From Breviolum minutum Mf 1.05b.01 (taxonomy: Eukaryota > Sar > Dinophyceae > Suessiales > Symbiodiniaceae): 64,000 nt of DNA. The notes beneath the pieces were generated by a model. It did not search any database, had not been told where the DNA came from, and saw nothing but the letters and a program-made list of their open reading frames with translations. The position numbers and the translations under genes were made by a program. The stretch is taken from NCBI GenBank assembly GCA_000507305.1, contig DF241720.1, forward strand, positions 2,508-66,507, in the 5' to 3' direction. Numbering within the stretch: the stretch's first letter is position 1; every line of letters begins with the position of its first letter. This document shows, in pieces, positions 1 to 9,967 of the stretch.

Positions 1-220
1 GCACTTTGAACACGGGTTACATCACAGGTTTGGACATGTGTAAGGCATGTACCGAAGCAGTCCATTGCGTAGCACTTTGAACAGGGGTTACATCACAGGT
101 TTGGACATGTGTAAGGTATGCGCCGAAGCAGTCCACTGCGTAGCACTTTGAACATGGGTTACATCACAGGTTTGGGCATGTGTAAGGTATGTACCGAAGC
201 AGTCCATTGAGTAGCAATTT
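1..220. repeat. 71-bp tandem repeat, three copies
   Basis: Three consecutive copies start at 1, 72 and 143, each opening with GCACTTTGAACA and differing by only a few substitutions. A decayed fourth start (GCAATTT) lies at 214. The array runs off the left edge, so the true copy number is unknown. No coding function is apparent. Confidence 0.95.
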
Positions 221-2944
221 AAATTAGAAGTATGTACAAACAGCCAAAAAAACGCAAAATACTGTGTGTTTTTGCACATGGAAAGCTGAAATACGCGCGC
301 CTGCAGCACGCGGCATAGTCAGAAATGCAGGATTTAACGCGGCCATCTACGCACGCCCAGCCAACTACTAGTACCACGTTCAAGGATGCAGCCCTTAATG
401 TCAACCGTCACTCAAGAATGAAAAAACAAATCTTGACTGTTACTGTTTTAACATTTAACATTACAATCCACTCGCATTTTAGGCACCAAAAATGCTTACT
501 CCCAACTCCCCATCTTTCAAACGGTGGAGCCTCACAGCGTCTGATGGGAAAACTCTCGAAATTTCCTCATTTCAGCGCCGATTTTTGTTGTCAACACTGG
601 AAATCTATACACACACATGTAGTGTGAAAGGCAAGCTGGACTTTTTTGAACTTCATTGAACTTTGCAATACATCTAAAAATTGCGCAATGAGCTGAGCTG
701 AGATTTTTCAGGTAGTTTCCTGAGCCATATCAAGAGCCGTTGAGTTTTGTTCGACTAAAAACTGTGGATGTGTCATGATGTGTCCACCGTAGCACCATTG
801 ATGATGCAATGACAAGGGGAAAACTGGGCACCATTGATCACTCACGAATCCCCTACTGATCTTCAGGAATGGACCAAACAACTTCCATAAAGAACATCTT
901 GAGCAAAAAAATATCAGTGGATTGCCATTGCTTTCCACCGAAATATTGGCCCGAACCACTCAAAGGACAAAGCGGTAGAAAAGAATGGAAAAGATCAAAA
1001 CATTTCCATATATGGAACGCCTTCATGCAACCCAGAGACGGTTCGTCACCACTATATTCCAACTGGTCACATCTTCTGCAAAGCCTGCAGGCCCGACGAA
1101 TCGTCACAGGGTGCTGTGCCGTGGGCTTGCGTTTCTGCTTGAGTCGGTACATTTTTTAGAAGCAACTTAAAAGATTCCTCAATACATTTAACAGTCACAT
1201 TCATTCATCAGGAATGCACCAAAGACATCCAAAAACTACAATATGATTGAATTGCACTGATGTATATAAGATACATAGAGATACATAATATTATGATACA
1301 TAGAGATCTTTGTGGATCAAACCAATCTTGGAAGGATCATGGTATAGGAAAGTAGAGTTTTTGGCAACACCTTTGTGCGGTTCACTTTAATCTCACAGCA
1401 TCCATGCAATCTGCGCAGCTAGCATCAACCCTCACATTGCTACCACAATCTAAGTTTACCGAACGGCAATCTAAGTTTGTCCGATGTTTCGACACCTCAT
1501 CGCAAACTGCCAAAGTTCGGTGAGCAGCTCGTGCGGTGAAGATTCTCCTCAGGTATCAACGGAGATGTCCGGGGTGTGGAATATCTGAGATATTAATGGC
1601 CTTAGAACCCAACACCCTATCTTGATACTCCCTGAGGCTTGATTTTCTAGAACATAATTTGATACTGTTGATCAACCGTATGGATAACAACCCCCCAAAA
1701 AAATTGATCATAGTTTCCTGAAGAAACTGCCAAACATAAACTCTCAACTACCATCAACTTTCCAAAAATTGTCAACGATTTATTTCTCCTTCCAAAGCAA
1801 CTCTATATATAAGTCAAATATTTTCAGCCCAAACCCTTTCCCCATGTCACTTCAACCAGACCTTCTCGGCTCAGAAGTTGAGAGTTGAGGATTATTCCCA
1901 TGGCTCCGTCCACCTGTTGGCAACGGTGAAGGTTGAAAAGATTCGCCATCCCGAAAAAAAGTGGAGGGGAAACAAATTTCCAAACACAAAACCATCCTAA
2001 CACATCCTCAGCAATAAACTAAACCATCACTATATACGGAGCTATGCAACAAAATACGCACATCACAGCACTTTCAGACCCCTAACGCAACCATACCAAC
2101 TGTGGAACCTACATCAAAATCAAAGTGGTGAGGGGTGACTCTGAGTCTTGGAAACCAACTTCCCAAGTTTTCATGAGCAACACACCATGGAGAATGGTGC
2201 ATCCTACTTGCATGTAACAACATTCCCATCACATCAAATGCCTATGAAATCAGATGTAATCAATCACATGTCATCGCTACATTCGTATCAGTATCAATCA
2301 TTTCATCCCCAAACAAATGATTGAGTCCTTCAATGGCCAATCTCGACCCATGTCCAATTCAAGTAACCCTTCCTCCAAATGTCGGACGAAGTCAATCTCT
2401 TGAAGCGATGCTTTCACAATGGCACCTGTGCAGGGTGTGGATGGAGAGGTCAAACCTTTTGCAACAACGCAAATCGAAAAAATTCCAAACAACAAGTGGA
2501 ATGAAGCACCCATTTTTAGGGAGAGTGGTTGCCAAGTTTCCCACACGGGGTTTTCGACATATAGAAAAAATCATCTTATCATGATTTTAACGTATGAGGC
2601 GTGGACTCATTCTAGTTTTACAGCTGGCGTGGTCCTGACCACTACAACTTAGAATTAACGAAATGCCAAAGTATGATGAACACATCAACGTTTCTACAAT
2701 TCCCGCATTTCAAACTGACATATTTTGGATCTTCAAATCGGAATTTTGGATTTAAGCAATTCTCACTCCAAAGCGGCCCAGTCAACACGGAAACACCCAT
2801 TCACTCCCGCCACAGCTGGAAGCTAAATCAAAAAACACCAAAAAATAACATCCTTCTCCACCGTTTTTCCGCCAAACACTGTGTTGGTATCAGGATGCAT
2901 CGGGCACAACCAAGAAATCCCACAATTTCAATTTGACATTACTA
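221..2944. other. Gene-poor spacer with diverged copies of array modules
   Basis: No convincing gene. The stretch contains diverged copies of modules seen further right. TTCAAGGATGCAGCC at about 380 recurs near 5470, 11450, 14950 and 24306. A module with CCCGACGAATCGTCACAG at about 1090 recurs near 6020, 11997, 20130 and (degraded) 29570. GATCTTTGTGGATCAAACC near 1306 recurs at 6240, and related sequence occurs near 12170 and 20385. Positions 1430-2600 resemble 17,400-19,050 and 26,780-28,700. This is therefore the leftmost and most diverged unit of the duplicated array. Confidence 0.7.
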
Positions 2945-3147
2945 AGCTGCATTGCAAAAAGGATGTCAAAAGGCGTTGCTCCATCATCTGGCGTGCCTCG
3001 GTCTTTTGGTGGCACTGACCTCAACTAGAAATCGGACAACTTCAACATGCCCTTCCTGAGCTGCAATGTGAAGAGGTGTCATTCCATCATCTGTTGTGCC
3101 TTGGTCTTTGTTGGCACCGGCCTCTACCAAAATCGAACGACTTCAAG
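2945..3147 (-). pseudogene. Degenerate ankyrin-repeat tail beyond a single-N join
   Basis: On the minus strand this still reads as about two ankyrin repeats (TPLHIAAQEGH followed by a VVRFLVE-like helix), but the frame is broken. One T is missing in the FLVE helix near 3130, and the following repeat is shifted at about 3025. It sits directly downstream of the gene starting at 4399, separated by the N at 3148. The 53 bases before and after that N are near-copies of each other, so part of the break may be an assembly artefact. The decay further downstream looks genuine. Confidence 0.6.
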
Positions 3148-4399
3148 NTGTGCCTTGGTCTTTGTTGGCACCAGACTCAACCAGAAGTCGGACAACTTCA
3201 AGGTGCCCTTCCGCAGCTGCTACGAAAAGAGGCGTTGCTCCATCATCTGTCTTGCCTTGGTCTTTGTTGGCACCGGACTCAACCAGAAATCGGACAACGT
3301 GAAGGTGCCCTTCCTGAGCTGCAATGTAAAGAGGCGTCATTCCATCATCTGTTGTGCCTTTGTCTGTGTTGGCACCGGACTCAACCAAAGATTGGACAAC
3401 TTCAAGGTGCCCTTCCGCAGCTGCTACGAAAAGAGGCGTTGTTCCATCATCTGTCTTGCCTTGGTCTTTGTTGGCATCGGACTCAACCAGAAATCGGACA
3501 ACTTCAAGGTGCCCTTCCTGAGCTGCAATGTAAAGAGGTGTCATTCCATCATCTGTCAGGCCTTGGTCTTTCTTGGCACCCGCCTCCACCAGAAATCGGA
3601 CGACTTCAAGCTGCCCTTCCTGAGCTGCTATGACAAGAGGTGTTGCTCCATTGTCTGTCTTGCCTTGGTCTTTGTTGACACCCGCCTCCACCAGCAATCG
3701 GACAACTGCAAGGTGCCCCTGATGAGCCGCTATGTACAGAGGCGTTTCGCCATTGTCTGTCGTGCCTTGGTCTTTGTTGGCACCCGCCTCCATCAGAAAT
3801 CGGACGACTTCAAAGTGCCCTTGATGAGCAGCTACGTGTAGAGGCGTTGATCCATCATTTTTCCGGCCTTGGACTTTGTTGGCACCGGGCTCAACCAGCA
3901 CTCGGACAACTTCAAGGTGCCCATACTGGGCTGCAATGAAAAGAGGCGTTGCTCCAATGTCTGTCCGACCTTTTTCCTTCTCGGCCCCTGCTTCAAGTAA
4001 TAAAAATACACATTTGAGACTTCCATTGAGCGCTGCTACAAACAAGGGCGTGCTGCTATCTGCAACTTCAAAATTGGGACTTCGTGGCTGGTTCAGGTGC
4101 TGCTCAAGCAGCTTGTCATTATTTTGGCGACATGCCTCAATGATTTCGCGATCTTGTTCAATATCAGGAGGCAGAAACTTCATTTTCACAAGCTGTACAA
4201 CTTGCATTGCCAAGGTTTGATCATCATCCAGTGGGCAATTGTCTTGGAGGAGCCGTAGTCGGAATCGTGGAACGCCAATCTGCTGTGCCAAGCGCTGCTT
4301 TAACGCCTTCACTGAGGCATCTGCAAGATCTTCTTTCTCAAAAACAGCAATTGATTCACCAGTCACTGCAGAAACCACTTCTACATTTGGGACTGACAT
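3143..4399 (-). CDS. Ubiquitin-like/ankyrin-repeat protein (array copy 1)
   Basis: Single open frame of about 418 residues. I place the start at the ATG at 4399 (MSVPNVEVVSAVTGES), because this Met-Ser-x-Pro start is conserved in all four paralogues. Residues 1-75 look like a ubiquitin-like beta-grasp fold (VEVVSAVTGE, then ALKQRLAQQIGVPRFRLRLL, then PLDDDQTL). A degenerate first helix pair follows (EACRQNNDKLLEQHL), then nine ankyrin repeats of the form TPLxIAAxxGHLEVVRFLVESGANKDQG. The period is 34 residues (102 bp) instead of the usual 33, because of a long KDQGxTDDG loop. Ankyrin repeats normally bind proteins; the partner is unknown. The frame ends at a stop created at 3143-3145, just after the N at 3148, so the natural C-terminus is not seen. 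A one-exon gene is unusual beside the exon-rich genes to the right. Confidence 0.85.
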   Translation of the reverse strand: MSVPNVEVVSAVTGESIAVFEKEDLADASVKALKQRLAQQIGVPRFRLRLLQDNCPLDDDQTLAMQVVQLVKMKFLPPDIEQDREIIEACRQNNDKLLEQHLNQPRSPNFEVADSSTPLFVAALNGSLKCVFLLLEAGAEKEKGRTDIGATPLFIAAQYGHLEVVRVLVEPGANKVQGRKNDGSTPLHVAAHQGHFEVVRFLMEAGANKDQGTTDNGETPLYIAAHQGHLAVVRLLVEAGVNKDQGKTDNGATPLVIAAQEGQLEVVRFLVEAGAKKDQGLTDDGMTPLYIAAQEGHLEVVRFLVESDANKDQGKTDDGTTPLFVAAAEGHLEVVQSLVESGANTDKGTTDDGMTPLYIAAQEGHLHVVRFLVESGANKDQGKTDDGATPLFVAAAEGHLEVVRLLVESGANKDQGTX

Positions 4400-7300
4400 C
4401 AAAAAGTCTGGAATATCACACGTAAATCATCTAAAGTGAAACATCTTGAAACAGAATAGCTGCTTGTGAATTTGGCATCATGTACTATATACATGCATCA
4501 AAACCCCAGGCCAGCATGTCATCATTTAGTGAGGTGCCCATGCTGTTTGGATACGTTACCTGTGATGCACCTATGGAGCACCTGAAGCATCTAAAAAACC
4601 TTTGCATGTGAAACCAAAAACTAAAAGCATTTTATAAAAACTGTTCACCAAAAAAGTTGGATGCTTAAACAAGTCAACACCACTTCAGTGAGCAACATGC
4701 CAAGGTTTTTGTGTTTATGCAGCCCAGAAACCCGTCGATCAGCAGGAAGTCTTCTTCCAACTGATGTTAGATTCGACAACAAAAACCTAGGACTCGGGCA
4801 ACTTCACAGGGTGCCAAAGAAACTGCTCAAAACATCTTCAAACACAAGGGGAAGAACTCAAAAACTTTTGAAGAGAAAGTGCAGCTTTGCCAAACAGCTC
4901 CAACCAGTTTCAAAGTTGAAAGCTCAATGGATTTGAACAATTCATGAAGGTACCAAATCCATGCAAACATCCATTCCTTTTACATTCCTAGTCTTTTCCG
5001 GGTATGTATCGATGTGAGAAAGTGAAGCGCTTCAAAATTCTTACGACGGATCTAGTGAAGTCCTCAAAACTGAAAAGGAATTGACTCATTTCATTTCCAT
5101 GAAATCCAAAATCGAATTTCGACTTGAAATTTGGATGCAAATGCTTGCAAAAAAGCCGGTGACAGCCATTTTAAAACACAAACGAACCAACTTCTGGCGA
5201 GGAACATCTTCATTCTTGGGTCGATTCTAGGCATCTTTGAAGTTGTTGCCTGACGCACTCCCAAATTCAGGATATTGTCTCATGCATTTCACTATTTTCA
5301 ATGTAGTTTGACATTTTATTGAAGGTTCACCAGCTTTTAGTCTTGAAATTTTAGTGTGTCTTGGGTGTTTCCTCTTGATCTTGGACTGTTTGTTGAAGCA
5401 ATGAGCAATGAAGGAACCACATAGGAACCAGCACTTCAGAACAACGTCGCAACATCATGCTGCTTGCCGCATTCAAGGATGCAGCCATCACTGCCAACCG
5501 TCACTCAAGAACGGAACCAAAATTCATCTTCGTTAAGTTAAGGGCATTCAACATAATTTTTCGAAACATTTACAATTTACAGCTCCAAACAAACTCTCCA
5601 AACAGGCTCCCAACTATGAAATTCAAGGTTTTAATATGTTTTAAGATTTTAACAATTCACATTTTAGGCACCCAAAATCGCTCACTCCCAACTCCCCACC
5701 TTCAAACTGTGGAGCCTCACAGCGTCTGATGGGAAAACTCCTGCAGGATTTTTCCAACACAGGAAACTATATTCATACAAACATGCAGTAAGCGTGCCAA
5801 AACTTAAGAAAGGCGAGCTAAACTTTGGCAATACTTCGAAACACTTGCAAAATAAGCTGAGATTTTTTTTTTTGGTGGGAAGGTTCAAGATCCATATCAA
5901 GAGCCATTGACTTTGTTGGACTAAAAAATGTGGAGAATCAAAACAAAAAAGCATTTCGATATGGAAATTCTTCCTGCAACCCAGAAACTATTCGTCACCA
6001 CTATATGAAAAGCCTGCAGGCCCGACGAATCGTCACAGGGTGCTGTGCGGTGGGCTTGCAATTCTGCTTGAGTCGGTACATGTTTTTTCACAACAGGAAC
6101 ACATCTAAAAATCACAACGGATTCATCAATGAATCTAAAAACATGAGAAAACACCAAAGACATCCAAAAAACCTACAATATGATTGAATTGTACTGATAT
6201 GCACTGATGTTACCATGTACGTTATATACTTAGAATACTGAGATCTTTGTGGATCAAACCTATCTTGGAAGGATCATGGTATAGGAAAGTCGGGGTGGTG
6301 GAATCACAAATAGGATTTTGTCAAGCCATGGAACCCTTCCAACATGCTGGCACCACCTTTGTGCGGTTCACTTTCATCTCACAGCATCCATGCAATTTAT
6401 TGCAATCTCAAATTTGCCCCTGATGAGCAGCCATCAAAAGAGGCGTTCCTCCATCATTTGCTCGACCTTGGTCTTTGTTGGCACCGGACTCCACCAGAAA
6501 TCGGACAACTTCCAGGTGCATGGTCTCGGGAAAACCGTGAAACCTCCAAGATTCCAACGATGTAACATGCAGTAACATGCAGTCGTGTGGGGGGTAGGTT
6601 TTGAATGAGATTTCTTATGAGCCGTGACTTCCGAGAAAGCATGCCTAAGAGTATTCATGAAATGATGGCAAGTCGGCTCTAAGTATGAGTTTGGGAGATG
6701 GTCTTTATGTGTCTTTACCTGGCATGTTTCAACCAAAGCTTGGTTTGTTTCCAGGAACAAATGTTGCAACACATGCATCCACACACGAAAGTCAAGACTT
6801 CCTGGAAAACTCAGGGGCTTTCCAGTTGAGACTATGGAGAGAAACATGACATGGCCATGGCCATGCCTGAAAACTCGGACGTGAAAGGGACCACAACATT
6901 GACTACATTTTGTGCTGGTATCTCCATTTTAAGGGCCGAGAACAGGGTCAAAGCACCTGGTTGCAAATGTTTGGTTCATAAGGAGTTTTAACACCTCAAA
7001 TGATGAATGCCCCGGTGTCATGTATTCCAACCTTACAAAACCAACAAAACAAGGTTAGTTTTGGACACTGCCCTACTGGCTGTCATCTTCTCCCCTTGGA
7101 ATCATTACGCAGGGCAAACCTCCATCGCTGCAGCATCACGCTTGGTGCTCTCACGTTCACCTTGATGACATGGATTGAAACATATCGCGGGTACAAATAC
7201 AAAATCTTTGAAACTACTTATATAAACCATGGTGAAATACCCCGAAAGATAGTCTTACACAAGGAGATGTATAGCACTTAGTCAAAACATCTTTGTACAC

Positions 7301-8827
7301 ATGTCGACCCCTCGCAAACACCGTTCGTCCCACATCAACACCACACAGCCCTGAGGATGAATCTGGGGGCAGCCAAGGTGGCAAAGGGATTGGGCCTCAG
7401 TGAAACCAACAGTTCGGCCCTGAAGTCTTCCAAGCACCATTTTTCAGGGGCGAGATGTTAGTTTCAAGGAAGCGTACCTGCAGGAATTGGTTGCAAAAAA
7501 GACTATGCATCAACCTTTTGCAAGAAGCATAAACATCTATATATTTTCTGGTTGTTCACGGATTTTTTCAATGCAAGCTTTTTCGGGGACTCAAACGGCG
7601 AGTCGAGAAGTCAACGAACATTTCACAGGAAAAGAACGACCCAAAGTCTCCCAGCGTAGTATTGGCTGGCCGTTGCTTCAATGCCTTGCAAATGGTGACT
7701 TCCGAGTGTTTGGGCGATCGATGAAAAGGTCATGCAAATGGGAAAAGCTGTTTGATTTGTTGGTCTATTCAATCTGGTGTTTTATTTAGCCATTTCTCTA
7801 GGCTGATTAAATGATGAGAAGTTCATAGAAAAAGCTTTGCACGCTGCTTTCGTAGAGGAAAATAAAAGCAAGACATATCGTAACTTTTAGGTCTCAGTCG
7901 TCTCAATCTCTCCCAAGTGGTGGACGGTCTCAGGCATGCTTGCGGCTGGGCTTAGGGACAATCCTGGCTCCCAGGATTCAGATCTGGTGAAGTCATTGTC
8001 CATATATCAGCAGTTGAAAAATAGGTAATGATGGTAATGGATAAACTATAGAGACAAAACAAAATTAACACGGTTGACACAAAACATCACACAATCACAT
8101 GTCTTGTGCATTTTTCCTCGAGAAAAAAAATCTTCTCTGGGCATGGCTGCCAGCTTACCATCTCATAGAAGACACTTTGTTTCAAACAAAATCCTCCTAC
8201 ACCTGGGTGTCTCAAAAGAAAAAACCCATGAGTTTCCTGCTAAAATAAAGCAATTTGTAGAGGCTTACCCCTCTTGCCGTGTTTTCCAATGGTTTGAAAA
8301 GCTACTAAATTGACCATGTCTGTACACCAATGATTTTTTGCACCTGGGTCTCCCAGCCATGGAAAGCAGTTCGTGCCTTACCTTTTGAGGCCACCTGATG
8401 AGAGACCACCGGTTGGATTGAATCCTATGATTTGGATCGTGATGTATCAGGTTGATACAGGCTATCATTTATCATTTAGTCAAGGTTCTTTTAAACTATA
8501 GATAAAAAGCTAATTCTAATTTCATGCACCATGTCATCATAATCAAAAACGAATCGCTAAATCACATTTCATAACAATGGCAAGAACAAAGAACCAGAAC
8601 GGAAAAAACATGGGTTGTCTGAACAAAGTCTGACTCACAGTAGTGCATGAACATATATGAACATGACAGCGAAACAAAAGATCAGCTTGGTATCATCTAA
8701 CTCCCCCCTGAACAACAACGGAACCAAGCATTTCATTGTTGCCCCTTTCCATCTTCCATGACGCATTTAAATCTCACATTGTCTATCTCTCACTCGCCAC
8801 TTCATGTTGTTCAATCGTCGGTCGGAG
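4400..8827. other. Spacer between ankyrin genes 1 and 2
   Basis: Upstream flank of the gene starting at 4399, followed by array modules. Sequence at 4440-5450 is closely related to 9,990-11,440, 13,920-14,900 and 23,270-24,260. Shared blocks include a CCCAGAAACCCGTTGATCAG-like block near 4725 and TATCGATGTGAGA near 5007. Such a flank may contain the promoter, but I see no motif I would call one. Apart from the ankyrin remnant at 6409-6525 and a partial hairpin-element end near 7,430-7,478, positions 6,600-8,750 contain nothing I can name. Confidence 0.6.
6409..6525 (-). pseudogene. Isolated ankyrin-repeat fragment
   Basis: About one ankyrin repeat with no surrounding gene. The minus strand reads as helix (HLEVVRFLVE-like, with a changed start), SGANKDQG and a TPLLMAAHQG-like turn. 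It follows the same 3' module (GATCTTTGTGGATCAAACC at 6240) that precedes the ankyrin genes at 12,793 and 20,580. It is best read as the stump of a fifth, deleted ankyrin gene of the array. Confidence 0.7.
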
Positions 8828-9967
8828 TCAAGACAGGAGACCCTCCCCAAGGAGCCCCTTCTGCGCTGCTATGTAAAGAGGTGTCGTTCCATCATCTGTC
8901 GTGCCTTGGACTTTGTTGGCACCAGACTCCACCAGAAATCGGACAACTTCAAGATGCCCCATATGAGCTGCTATGTAAAGAGGTGTCGTTCCATCATCCG
9001 TCGTGCCTTGATCTTTGTTGGCACCCGATTCCACAAGAAATCGGACAACTTCAAGATGCCCCCAATAAACAGCAATCATGAGAGGCGTTGCTCCAGTGTC
9101 TGTCGTGCCTTGATCTTTGTTGGCACCGGACTCCACCAGAAATCGGACAACTTCAAGGTGCCCCTCCTGAGCTGCCACGCATAAAGGCGTTGTTCCATCA
9201 TCTGTCGTGCATTGGTCTTTGTTGGCCCGGGACTCAACCAGCAATCGGACAACTTCAAGGTGCCCCTCCTGAGCTGCTATGCATAAAGGGGTTGCTCCAG
9301 TGTCCGTCGTGCCTTGGTCTTTGTTGGCACTGGACTCAACCAGAAAGCGGACAACTTCAAGGTGCCCTTGATAAGCAGCTACGCGTAGAGGCGTCGATCC
9401 ATTGTTTGTAGTGCCTTGGTCTTTGTTGGCACCGGACTCCACCAGAAATCGGACGACTTCAAGGTGCCCCTTCTCAGCTGCTATGAAAAGAGGCGTTGCT
9501 CCAAAATTATCTGTCGTGCTTTGGCCTTTGTTGGCACCTGCTTCTATGAGTAAAAACACACATTTGAGACTTGCGTTGTAGGCTGCGACAAACAAGGGTG
9601 TTTTTGCATTTGCATCTACAAAATTGGGATTTTGTGGCTGGTTCAAGTGCTGCTCAAGAAGTTGATGATCATTTTCCTCACATGCCACCATGATGCCCCG
9701 ATCTTGCTCCCTGTCAGGCGGCAGAAACTCCAGGATCACAAGTTGTACAACTTGAAGATGCAAGGTCTGATGATCGATCAAGGTTTTACCGTCGTCTAGT
9801 GAGCAGTTGCCTTGAAGCAACCGTAGTCGGAAGCGTGGGATGCCAATCTTTTGCGCCAAGCGCTTCTTGAACGCCTTCACTGAGGCATCTGCAAACTCCT
9901 CTTTTTCAAAAACAGCAATTGATTCACCAGTCACTGCAGAAACCACTTCTACATACGGGACTGACAT
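8828..9967 (-). CDS. Ubiquitin-like/ankyrin-repeat protein (array copy 2, intact)
   Basis: The only copy with an uninterrupted frame from the conserved ATG (9967) to a stop at 8828, about 379 residues in one exon. The N-terminal 80 residues form the ubiquitin-like segment (VEVVSAVTGESIAVFEKEEF, then AQKIGIPRFRLRLL). Compared with its paralogues it has a short insertion after the SLDD turn (GKTLIDHQ). Eight ankyrin repeats follow (TPLFVAA, TPLFIAA, TPLRVAA, TPLCIAA, TPLCVAA, TPLMIAV, TPLYIAA, TPLYIAA), again with a 34-residue period. The last is truncated into QKGLLGEGLLS, so the end lies inside a repeat and may itself be a truncation. No signal peptide or membrane segment is visible, so a cytosolic or nuclear scaffold role is likely (inference). 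Confidence 0.9.
   Translation of the reverse strand: MSVPYVEVVSAVTGESIAVFEKEEFADASVKAFKKRLAQKIGIPRFRLRLLQGNCSLDDGKTLIDHQTLHLQVVQLVILEFLPPDREQDRGIMVACEENDHQLLEQHLNQPQNPNFVDANAKTPLFVAAYNASLKCVFLLIEAGANKGQSTTDNFGATPLFIAAEKGHLEVVRFLVESGANKDQGTTNNGSTPLRVAAYQGHLEVVRFLVESSANKDQGTTDTGATPLCIAAQEGHLEVVRLLVESRANKDQCTTDDGTTPLCVAAQEGHLEVVRFLVESGANKDQGTTDTGATPLMIAVYWGHLEVVRFLVESGANKDQGTTDDGTTPLYIAAHMGHLEVVRFLVESGANKVQGTTDDGTTPLYIAAQKGLLGEGLLS

Noticed and set aside
1..220. 71-bp repeats considered as a CRISPR-like array
   Set aside because: Copies are contiguous with no unique spacers, and the context is eukaryotic.
3047..3841. Plus-strand open frames across the ankyrin genes (also at 8758-9411, 12888-13486 and 20342-22776)
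   Set aside because: They are shadows. The 102-bp repeat keeps other frames open, and only the minus-strand frame gives ankyrin motifs and a conserved start.
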